A DNA stretch of 11,613 nucleotides from Acidobacteriota bacterium (GTDB lineage Bacteria > Acidobacteriota > Terriglobia > Terriglobales > Acidobacteriaceae), in assembly GCA_021841795.1 (NCBI GenBank), contig JAKCDN010000058.1, forward strand, positions 1 to 11,613, read 5' to 3'. Below, in pieces: positions 5,884 to 11,613 of this stretch; within the stretch, counting starts at the first letter, position 1, and each line of letters opens with the position of its first letter. The notes under the pieces were generated by a model. It ran no database searches. It was not told where the DNA came from and worked only from the letters and a program-made list of their open reading frames with translations. Both the position numbers and the translations under genes were made by a program.

Positions 5884-8058
5884 GTGCCTGAGTTTCAGCC
5901 CTTTATTTCAGCGCATGACAATCCGCCGGAATTTACCCTGCGCGCCGTGCTCCTCGGTGCCTTCTTCGGTCTCGTCTTCGGCGCTGTCACCGTCTATGTC
6001 GGCCTCCGTGCCGGGCTTACGGTAGCCGCATCCATTCCTATCGCCGTCATCACCATCAGCACCCTCCGCCACAAAGGCAAGCCTTCGGTCCTTGAGACCA
6101 TCATCGTCCAGACCTGCGGCAACGCCGGCCAGTCCATCGCCGCCGGCGTCATCTTTACCCTCCCGGCGCTCATCTTCCTCGGCTTCGATCTCGAATACTA
6201 CCGCATCTTCATGCTCGCCCTCATCGGCGGCTATCTCGGCGTGCTCTTCATGGTGCCTCTGCGCCGCCCCCTCATCGTTGAGGAGCACGGCACCCTCCAG
6301 TACCCTGAAGGCACCGCCTGCGCTGAGGTCATCAAGGCCGGCTCGACCGGCGGCTCCACCGCCAGCCGTGTCTTCTTTGGTCTTGGGCTCGGTGCGCTCT
6401 ACGCCGCCTTCCAGAACAGTAACCTCATCGGCGCCTGGCCCGGCACGCCCGAGTACCAGCCCGACTTCGGCCCCCAGCACGTCCTCAAAGGCGCCTCCAT
6501 TAAAGCCGATGCCACTGCTGAATATCTCGGCGTCGGTTACATCATCGGTGCCCGCACCGCCGGCATCATGTTTGCCGGCGGCGTCTTCTCCTGGCTCGTC
6601 CTCATGCCGATGCTCTACTTCTTCGGCAAGTACATCCCCAACCCCGTCTATCCCGGCACCGTCCCCATCGCCCAGATGAACCCCTCTGACCTCTGGGCCA
6701 CCTACATCAAGCCCATGGGCGCGGGCGCGGTGGCTGCCGCCGGTCTCATCACCCTCCTCAAAACCCTCCCCACCATCATCGGCGCTCTGCGCTCCGGCTT
6801 CGCACAGATGCGTCACCGCTCCAACGCCGTCGCCGCCGCCGCCCGCACTGACCGCGATCTCTCCATGGGCGCCGCCGTCCTCGGCTCCATTGCCCTCATC
6901 CTTCTCATGTTCTTCTTCCTCTGGCTCAAGCCCATTCCCGGCGCTGAGGTCGGCCTTCTTGCCAACCTCGGCGCCGCCATCCTCGTCGTCCTCTTCGGTT
7001 TTCTCTTCGTCACCGTCAGCTCGCGCATCGTCGGCCTCATCGGCAGCTCGGCCAATCCCATCTCCGGCATGACCATCGCCACGCTCATGGCCACTGCCGC
7101 CATCTTCCTCGTCAGCGGCTGGACCGCTCCCGCCTTCGGCGCTCTCGCCATCACCATCGGCGGCGTTGTCTGCATCGCTTCGGCCGAGGCCGGTGATACC
7201 TCGCAGGACCTCAAAACAGGTTTCCTCGTCGGCGCTTCGCCGATTAAGCAGCGCTACGCCTTCCTCATCGGCATCGCCGTCTCCACCATCGCCATCGGTG
7301 GCACCCTCAACATCATGAACACCGGTATGCAGGAGTTCCGTCAGGCCCCGCATCCGTGGAACCTCGCCGCGCCCCACGAGGGCGTCTCCGTCCTCGCCAA
7401 CCCCCATGGACTGATGGATCGCTTTCCCGTCAAGGCCGCCAACGGCTCCGTCACCGAGCACAGCAAAACCGAGTACATCGTCCTCAACGCTCTCGGCTCC
7501 TCCGAGCTCGCCGACGGAAAATACCTCTACTCCCCCGCCACGCAGCGCATTGAGGTCCAGTGGATCCCCGGCATCGGCAGTGAGAAGGCCGCCGCGCCCC
7601 AGGCCCGCCTCATGGCCACCGTCATCAACGGCATCCTCTCCCGCAAGCTTCCCTGGGGTCTCGTCCTCGTCGGCGTCTTCCTCGTCCTCGGCATCGAGCT
7701 GCTGGGCGTTCGCTCCCTCACCTTTGCCGTCGGCGCATACCTCTCCATCGGAACCACCTCGGCAATCTTCGCCGGCGGCGTGGTCCGCTACCTCATCGAC
7801 TCCGCCGCCAAAAGCTCCGGTGCCGCCGAAGAGGGAGACACCAGCTCCGGCTCCCTCTTCGCCTCCGGCCTCATCGCCGCCGGCGGCATCGTCGGACTTC
7901 TCGGTGTCATCAATGCCTGGTTCCAGATGAAGTTCGGCTGGCCCAACTACCTCGCCCTCCGCCTGCCCGTGCTCCAGCACGACTGGATCAGCGTCCTGGC
8001 CTTTGCCGCGCTCGCCTTCGCGCTCTATTACTTCGCGCGCAAGCCCGTGGCGAAGTAA
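5884..8058 (+). CDS. OPT-family oligopeptide transporter
   Basis: This is a 724-residue inner-membrane transporter with about 14-16 hydrophobic segments spread over residues 21-718. Recognisable family stretches are TLQYPEGTACAEVIKAG (137-153), GLIGSSANPISGMTIATLM (384-402), AEAGDTSQDLKTGFLVGASP (434-453) and RKLPWGLVLVGVFLVLGIELLGV (587-609). The region 480-585 is a long hydrophilic loop rich in A, P and G that ends in APQARLMATVINGI, as in the bacterial OPT subgroup. OPT proteins use the proton gradient to import small peptides or, in some members, metal-chelate compounds; the substrate here is not readable. A GTG at 5884 is taken as the start. GGGAGG (5873-5878) lies five bases before it, and the encoded PEFQPFISAHDNPPEFTLRA resembles a normal N-terminus. 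A frame-continuous GTG at 5803 would add 27 proline-rich residues with no ribosome site. It stands alone, divergent from the acyltransferase. Confidence 0.92.
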   Translation: MPEFQPFISAHDNPPEFTLRAVLLGAFFGLVFGAVTVYVGLRAGLTVAASIPIAVITISTLRHKGKPSVLETIIVQTCGNAGQSIAAGVIFTLPALIFLGFDLEYYRIFMLALIGGYLGVLFMVPLRRPLIVEEHGTLQYPEGTACAEVIKAGSTGGSTASRVFFGLGLGALYAAFQNSNLIGAWPGTPEYQPDFGPQHVLKGASIKADATAEYLGVGYIIGARTAGIMFAGGVFSWLVLMPMLYFFGKYIPNPVYPGTVPIAQMNPSDLWATYIKPMGAGAVAAAGLITLLKTLPTIIGALRSGFAQMRHRSNAVAAAARTDRDLSMGAAVLGSIALILLMFFFLWLKPIPGAEVGLLANLGAAILVVLFGFLFVTVSSRIVGLIGSSANPISGMTIATLMATAAIFLVSGWTAPAFGALAITIGGVVCIASAEAGDTSQDLKTGFLVGASPIKQRYAFLIGIAVSTIAIGGTLNIMNTGMQEFRQAPHPWNLAAPHEGVSVLANPHGLMDRFPVKAANGSVTEHSKTEYIVLNALGSSELADGKYLYSPATQRIEVQWIPGIGSEKAAAPQARLMATVINGILSRKLPWGLVLVGVFLVLGIELLGVRSLTFAVGAYLSIGTTSAIFAGGVVRYLIDSAAKSSGAAEEGDTSSGSLFASGLIAAGGIVGLLGVINAWFQMKFGWPNYLALRLPVLQHDWISVLAFAALAFALYYFARKPVAK

Positions 8059-8267
8059 CCAGCCGCGCCCGTCTGCGCATCCTGGCCGTGATTACCTGGC
8101 GTCATCGCATTTCCGCCATTCTGGGTCGTCCCGCGCCAATTTCCCCGTCCGGCATCTCCAAAGTAACGTCCGCAGGCTCCGTCCAGGCCTGTGAATAACC
8201 GGGTAATTTTATTTAAAATCAATAACTTAACCGCAATCACCCTATCGTACTTTCACGTGGATTTTAA
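8059..8267. other. Intergenic region with AT-rich core upstream of the PEP-CTERM gene
   Basis: The first half is GC-rich with no convincing terminator for the OPT gene; CAGGC/GCCTG at 8173-8191 is the only small hairpin I see. From about 8190 the base composition drops sharply. TGTGAATAA (8190-8198) matches a DnaA-box-like consensus on the minus strand. It is followed by ATTTTA-TT-TAAAAT (8206-8219), an AT-only inverted repeat. CACGTG (8254-8259) is a six-base palindrome eight bases upstream of the -35 element. No coding sequence is seen. Confidence 0.5.
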
Positions 8268-8296
8268 TTGACACCATGAGGGCACTAGAGTAATCT
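8268..8296 (+). promoter_or_regulatory. Near-consensus sigma-70 promoter of the PEP-CTERM gene
   Basis: A perfect TTGACA -35 (8268-8273), the optimal 17-bp spacer, and TAATCT (8291-8296, four of six bases to TATAAT). Transcription would start near 8303, giving a leader of about 32 nt with two purine-rich runs: AAGGAG at 8307-8312 and AAGGA at 8322-8326. The second is eight bases from the ATG and is the better ribosome site. This is the clearest promoter in the window and suggests housekeeping sigma-factor control. Confidence 0.75.
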
Positions 8297-8334
8297 GATC
8301 TTCACTAAGGAGATCCCTCGAAAGGATAGGATCC

Positions 8335-8934
8335 ATGTTACGAAAATTCGCCTTCTTTGCGGCATTCATAGCGGCACTTCCCCTCGCGGCCTCGGCTACG
8401 CAGCTGATTGTCCAGGAGAGCGGGACTTGGAGCAGCACGGCTCCGGCCACCACTTGGAGTGCTCCGAGCGAGACATGGAGCTACTCCTTCCTGATCGACA
8501 GCAACCCCACGCCGATCACCTATACGACAGGACAATCATTCGAGATCCCCTTTACAAGCTTTACCTACGATCTCAACGGCGTCCAGGTGGCGACTACGCC
8601 CTCGGCGATCTATTTTTACGAGAACAACAACACATCCTTGTTCGGGCTTTATCAGGTGGAGTTCGGACCGCAAAATTCTTTAAGCGCGGTATTCAGCCTC
8701 GAGGGCTCTGCGGCCTACAGTGGACCGGAGAGCAGTCCAACCATGCTGACCGGTGTTTACACTCTGGTTGCCGGCAATTATCCAAACGGATCGCTCTTTA
8801 ACTCCACATCAGGATATGACAACTTGAGCGGTACGGTTTCCATCGAGCCTACCCCCGAGCCTTCCAGCCTGGTTCTCCTCGGCACGGGACTGATCGGCGC
8901 ACTGGAGTTCCTCCGCCGCAAGCGCGCCGCCTGA
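8335..8934 (+). CDS. PEP-CTERM sorting-domain protein
   Basis: This is a 199-residue exported protein. Its signal peptide MLRKFAFFAAFIAALPLAASA is probably cleaved after residue 21. The body (22-170) is rich in S, T, Y, F and N, beta-like, with no family I recognise. The C-terminus is a complete PEP-CTERM tail: PTPEPSS (172-178), a hydrophobic segment LVLLGTGLIGALEFL (179-193), and the basic RRKR (194-197). In known systems such tails are recognised and cut by an exosortase, which passes the protein to the cell surface or extracellular matrix; no exosortase gene is in this window. The gene has its own promoter and terminator and is therefore a single-gene unit. It appears less GC-rich than its neighbours, which fits a fast-evolving surface protein. 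The ligand or structural role is unknown. Confidence 0.88.
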   Translation: MLRKFAFFAAFIAALPLAASATQLIVQESGTWSSTAPATTWSAPSETWSYSFLIDSNPTPITYTTGQSFEIPFTSFTYDLNGVQVATTPSAIYFYENNNTSLFGLYQVEFGPQNSLSAVFSLEGSAAYSGPESSPTMLTGVYTLVAGNYPNGSLFNSTSGYDNLSGTVSIEPTPEPSSLVLLGTGLIGALEFLRRKRAA

Positions 8935-8962
8935 TCTCCGCTCGCTTCTCACCTGTTCTTTC

Positions 8963-8990
8963 AAGAGCCGCCCTTCCGGGCGGCTCTTTT
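8963..8990 (+). terminator. Intrinsic terminator of the PEP-CTERM gene
   Basis: A perfect 11-bp stem, AAGAGCCGCCC (8963-8973) with GGGCGGCTCTT (8978-8988), a TTCC loop and a TTTT tail (8987-8990). It starts 28 bp after the stop codon. The matching A run (8963-8964) on the other side is too short to make it clearly bidirectional. Confidence 0.88.
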
Positions 8991-9048
8991 CGCATTCGCG
9001 CTTTTCCTTTCCGCCCTCCCAACCTCGCCGCCTCGTCCTTGCCGGCGC

Positions 9049-9054
9049 TACCAT
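9049..9054 (+). promoter_or_regulatory. Possible -10 element placed for a leaderless mmuM-like mRNA
   Basis: TACCAT (the TANNNT pattern) ends six bases before the ATG at 9061, so a transcript from it would begin at or next to the start codon. The gene has no Shine-Dalgarno at a normal distance; AAGG at 9057-9060 is too close. No good -35 is visible. Tentative. Confidence 0.25.
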
Positions 9055-9060
9055 CAAGGC

Positions 9061-9996
9061 ATGCAGACCGCTTCTCCGCGGCCTTCTGGCCTCCTCGATG
9101 CGATTCATGTCATTGATGGCGGCCTGGCCACCGAGCTTGAACACCAGGGTGCGTGCATCGACGGTCCGCTCTGGTCCGCCCGTGTGATCGAGGAAGAGCC
9201 CCGGCAGCTCGATGCCGTGCATCGCGCCTATATTGCCGCCGGCGCGCAATGCATTACCACCTGCAGCTACCAGGTCTCACGCATGGGCTATGCTCAGGTC
9301 GGTCTCTCTCCGCAGCGTGCTGACGATGCTCTGCTGCGTTCCGTCGCAATCGCCCGTACCGCCACTGCCGCGTTTCCTCGCTGCCGCGTCCTCGTCGCCG
9401 CCTCGCTCGGGCCCTACGGCGCGGCCCTGCACAACGGCGCAGAGTATCACGGCAACTACGATTGCTCCTTTCACGATCTGGTGAGCTTTCATCGTGAGCG
9501 CATTGCCGTCCTTGCCGGCGCGTCCGGCCCGCTGCGTCCCGATCTGCTGGCCTTTGAGACCTTTCCCTCTCTCGATGAGGTGCGCGCCGTTGGCCAGGCC
9601 CTGGCCCCCTGGCCCGCGCTGCAGGCATGGTTCAGCTTCTCCTGCCGCGATCAGCGTCTGGTTGCGCACGGTGAGCCAGTGGCCCGGTGTGCCGCCCTTG
9701 CCGCCTCATTTCCGCAGACCGTCGCCGTCGGCGTCAACTGTGTTCCGCCCGCCTGGATTCCCGCCCTGATTGCCGAGCTGCACCAGGGCTCTGACAAGCC
9801 CGTGCTCGTCTATCCCAACTCCGGCGAGGGCTGGGATGCCGAACGCCGCTGCTGGATCGGTTCCACCGATGCGGCCGGCTTCGGAGCCTGCGCCGCGGAG
9901 TGGTTTCGCGCCGGCGCGCACATCGTCGGCGGTTGCTGCCGCACGCGCCCCGCCCACATCGCCCAGGTCGCCCGCGCCGGCGCCCTGTTCAAATAA
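9061..9996 (+). CDS. Homocysteine S-methyltransferase (MmuM-like)
   Basis: This is a 311-residue cytoplasmic enzyme expected to transfer a methyl group from S-methylmethionine (or S-adenosylmethionine) to homocysteine, giving methionine. It has the pfam homocysteine-methyltransferase fold: the opening IDGGLATELE (18-27), PLWSARVI (36-43), AYIAAGAQCITTCSYQ (56-71), ASLGPYG (114-120), a GNYD segment (131-134), and the two zinc-binding sites, GVNC with C227 and GGCCRT with C292 and C293. Length and motif order match MmuM/YagD-type stand-alone enzymes, with no cobalamin domain. The methyl donor cannot be read from sequence. The ATG at 9061 fits the family N-terminus but lacks a normal ribosome site. 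The gene stands alone after the PEP-CTERM terminator and converges on the MerR-TPR gene; no S-methylmethionine permease is next to it. Confidence 0.92.
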   Translation: MQTASPRPSGLLDAIHVIDGGLATELEHQGACIDGPLWSARVIEEEPRQLDAVHRAYIAAGAQCITTCSYQVSRMGYAQVGLSPQRADDALLRSVAIARTATAAFPRCRVLVAASLGPYGAALHNGAEYHGNYDCSFHDLVSFHRERIAVLAGASGPLRPDLLAFETFPSLDEVRAVGQALAPWPALQAWFSFSCRDQRLVAHGEPVARCAALAASFPQTVAVGVNCVPPAWIPALIAELHQGSDKPVLVYPNSGEGWDAERRCWIGSTDAAGFGACAAEWFRAGAHIVGGCCRTRPAHIAQVARAGALFK

Positions 9997-10203
9997 AGCC
10001 TTGCTTCTTCGCTTGGATTCTCAATCCGCCGCGTCCGGCGTCGATGCTCTCGCGCCATCGCAACTCAGTGCGCCGTAACCAAAGGCTGCTGCTGAACAAG
10101 AAAATCTTCCAGCGCGGAGCCGTGGCCCCGGCTGTTTTCATTTCGCCGCGCCGGTCTCGCCTCCGCGCGCTCAGTTGTGCGTCTGCAATCTTCAACCCGG
10201 GCT
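9997..10203. other. Intergenic region between convergent genes with weak terminator
   Basis: This 207-bp stretch separates the convergent mmuM-like and MerR-TPR genes. The only terminator-like structure is AGCCG (10118-10122) with CGGCT (10129-10133), followed by GTTTTC, a short five-bp stem that could end the plus-strand transcript. No coding sequence or repeat of note is seen. Confidence 0.35.
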
Positions 10204-11142
10204 CTACGCCAGCTTCAGAGCCGCCCGGCCCTTGCGCGGCGCAACAAAGTGCGCGGCCCGGCTTACAATCGCCAGCTTCTCCCGGCTCAGCAGCTTGCGG
10301 ATCTCGTTGCGCGCATGCTCGGCCCACGGCCCGCGATTGTCGATCTTCACGTAGGCCCGCCAGTGGCAGAGCGCAAAGCGCGTCTGGCCCGTGCGCTCGT
10401 AGGCCAGCGCCAGGTTATAGTGCGCGTCCGCATAGCCCGGTGACAACGCCACCGCCTTCTTGTACGCCGCAATCGACTCGCTCAGCCGCCCCAGCTCATC
10501 CAGCACATTGCCCAGATCGAAGTAGGCCAGCACGTATCCCGGATCGGAGACCGTGGCGTGTCGGTACAGTTCCTCGGCCCGATCGTACTGCCGCAGGTGA
10601 AAGTAGATGGTCCCCAGGTTGATCGCCGCCGTCGCATAATTCGCATCCAGCCTCAGAATCTCTTCGTAGATCGCGATCGCGCCCTGCTTGTCGCCCGTCT
10701 CCTCCGCGCGCACCGCCGCCATAAATCGCTCCTGGATCACCCGCGGCCCCGCCGGTGACGGTCGCCGCAGCGGCTTCGGTGCTGGCGCCGACACGCTCTC
10801 CTCCGCGCCGCCCCGGTCGAAGTCGAACAGCAGTTGCCGCCGGATCGGATCCACCATCGCTCCGCAATGCCGGAAGGCCAGCCGGGTTCCGTTCCGCACC
10901 ACCCGCGCCTCAAGCAGCGGGTTCGCCATGCCGGAAACCGCGCGCATGGCCAGAACCGATTCCCGGATCGAGGCTGCGGGCACGTCCTCCGCCCGCAACG
11001 CGCACAGAATGCGCAGTTGACTCAGATCCTGAAAGCTGTACTCCGTGCGCGGCGCAATCAGTCCCGCCCGCTCCCACGCTTGGAGCTGCCGGGTTCCAAT
11101 TCCGAACATCCGCAAAACGTCCTGACGCCGATAGCTGGTCAC
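10204..11142 (-). CDS. MerR-type helix-turn-helix protein fused to TPR repeats
   Basis: This is a 312-residue protein joining a DNA-binding head to a protein-interaction tail. Residues 4-47 form a MerR-like winged helix (YRRQDVLRMFGIGTRQLQAW, then ERAGLIAPRTEYSFQDLSQL). A linker domain of about 75-109 (EARVVRNGTRLAFRHCGAMV, then DPIRRQLLFDFD) and a proline-rich hinge (120-133) follow. About four TPR units run from roughly 137 to 270, with typical runs such as AIAIYEEILRLDANYATAAINLG and AIAAYKKAVALSPGYADAHYNLA. No cysteine or metal-site pattern of classic MerR sensors is visible, so the effector may be a protein partner (inference). The GTG at 11142 is chosen because GAGGGAG lies seven bases upstream and the HTH begins at once. 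A frame-continuous ATG at 11373 would add 77 residues rich in C, G and R that show no domain. Confidence 0.82.
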   Translation of the reverse strand: MTSYRRQDVLRMFGIGTRQLQAWERAGLIAPRTEYSFQDLSQLRILCALRAEDVPAASIRESVLAMRAVSGMANPLLEARVVRNGTRLAFRHCGAMVDPIRRQLLFDFDRGGAEESVSAPAPKPLRRPSPAGPRVIQERFMAAVRAEETGDKQGAIAIYEEILRLDANYATAAINLGTIYFHLRQYDRAEELYRHATVSDPGYVLAYFDLGNVLDELGRLSESIAAYKKAVALSPGYADAHYNLALAYERTGQTRFALCHWRAYVKIDNRGPWAEHARNEIRKLLSREKLAIVSRAAHFVAPRKGRAALKLA

Positions 11143-11526
11143 TCGTGGGCTCCCTCGGTGAGTGCGGGCTGTTTCCGGTCGTGGTCCGCGCATTCCTTGG
11201 TTCGAAATGCCGCCTCCCGATCCCCATCCTCCCTCACTTGCGGGGATCGTCGCGCAAATAGCGTTCTTGCAGCGATTATCACAAGACGCGGCCCCGTCTG
11301 TACGTGGATAAACCGGGTGGAACCCGCGAAAGCAACAAAAAATCGTGGATAACCGGTGCTGCATCTGGTTCATTTCGCATCAGGCCCCCGCCGCATCGCC
11401 GGACGCTGTGAAGTTGCACCGCCGCCTGCCGAAAAATTCACGAAAGCACGTAGAGCGTCGCCTGCGCGCCATGGCCCTCAGCGGCGTCGCCACCGGCTCC
11501 GCTAATGCCGTGCCTGCGTGCAGAGG
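11143..11526. other. Upstream region of the MerR-TPR gene, non-coding
   Basis: This stretch is about 380 bp. CGATCCCC (11218-11225) and GGGGATCG (11242-11249) are an 8-bp inverted repeat 16 bases apart, which would lie in the MerR-TPR leader. CGTGGATAA occurs twice in direct orientation, at 11303-11311 and 11344-11352, spaced 41 bp. No coding frame with supporting signals is seen except the possible start at the right edge. The promoter candidate is listed separately. Confidence 0.45.
11275..11283 (-). promoter_or_regulatory. Extended -10 candidate for the MerR-TPR gene
   Basis: Read on the minus strand, TGTGATAAT holds TGN plus GATAAT, five of six bases to TATAAT, a good extended -10. No convincing -35 is present at 17-18 bp (the best is CGTACA, three of six). 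Transcription would start near 11268 and give a leader of about 125 nt containing the 8-bp inverted repeat. Confidence 0.4.
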
Positions 11527-11544
11527 ATGGAGAAAATTTCACCC

Positions 11545-11613
11545 ATGCCACGACCGCCCGCTGTTTTGCCGCAGCGGTATCTCGCCGACGATCTTGCCGA
11601 TCCTCCATCGCAG
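11545..11613 (+). CDS. Possible 5' end of a gene running off the window
   Basis: An open frame begins after a TAA near 11503 and runs to the window edge. In-frame ATGs lie at 11527 and 11545; the second encodes MPRPPAVLPQRYLADDLADP and then PSQ. GGAG at 11529-11532 lies 12 bases before the ATG at 11545, a long but possible spacing, while nothing suitable precedes the ATG at 11527. The product is not recognisable from 23 residues, and chance frames of this length are common in GC-rich DNA. Confidence 0.3.
   Translation, partial: MPRPPAVLPQRYLADDLADPPSQ

Noticed and set aside
5908..7980. 690-codon open frame on the minus strand, opposite the OPT gene
   Set aside because: The translation is dominated by G, D, E and A without domains and is the exact antisense of a clear membrane transporter. 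GC-rich third positions commonly create such antisense frames.
8190..8230. Replication origin, suggested by a DnaA-like box and AT-rich DNA
   Set aside because: Only one good box is present here, and no dnaA, dnaN, parA or similar gene is in the window.
9900..10622. Plus-strand open frame covering the mmuM/MerR-TPR convergent gap
   Set aside because: It is an R-, P- and S-rich shadow translation overlapping two real genes with no signal of its own.
11143..11373. 77-residue N-terminal extension of the MerR-TPR protein from an ATG at 11373
   Set aside because: The GTG at 11142 has a strong ribosome site and the helix-turn-helix starts there. The extension has no domain and would place the promoter candidate and inverted repeat inside coding DNA.
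1..11613. Mobile element or defence island
   Set aside because: No transposase, integrase, tRNA attachment site, terminal repeats, restriction, CRISPR or toxin-antitoxin genes are visible.

Overview
This 11.6 kb window is GC-rich chromosomal DNA whose gene content fits an acidobacterium of the Terriglobia type. The pointers are a MerR-type helix-turn-helix fused to TPR repeats, a PEP-CTERM protein, a predicted membrane acetyltransferase of the COG4299 type and a bacterial OPT transporter. This assignment rests on the kinds of genes present and not on any marker gene, so it is moderately sure at best. I see no rRNA, tRNA, CRISPR array, transposase or prophage gene.

Layout. At the left an XRE-cupin regulator (minus strand, 114-710) is transcribed away from a secreted DUF481-like beta-barrel protein (plus strand, 905-2158). 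Their shared 194-bp spacer holds a hairpin and a 13-bp palindrome next to the DUF481 ribosome binding site. The DUF481 gene converges, across a strong hairpin, on a two-gene minus-strand unit. In that unit an HGSNAT-like membrane acyltransferase (4514-5686) lies upstream of a large exported protein with PHP (CehA/McbA-like) metal-site motifs (2215-4452). Divergent from the acyltransferase is an OPT-family oligopeptide transporter (5884-8058, GTG start). An unusually AT-rich intergenic stretch then leads to a near-consensus sigma-70 promoter, a short PEP-CTERM protein (8335-8934) and a textbook intrinsic terminator. Next comes a homocysteine S-methyltransferase (9061-9996), which converges on a MerR-TPR fusion protein (10204-11142). 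The right edge is about 400 bp of non-coding DNA followed by what may be the first codons of another gene.

How the genes fit together. Most look like single-gene units facing alternate ways, the usual picture of a chromosomal core or semi-accessory region. The one likely operon is the acyltransferase plus the exported PHP-like protein. Together with the OPT peptide transporter, the cell-surface beta-barrel and the exported PEP-CTERM protein, the window leans towards envelope and nutrient-uptake work. I did not find a clearly new multi-gene system. The least explained items are the acyltransferase/PHP pair, the MerR-TPR fusion, the cupin regulator that seems to lack metal ligands, and repeated GTGgATAA-type motifs in two intergenic regions.
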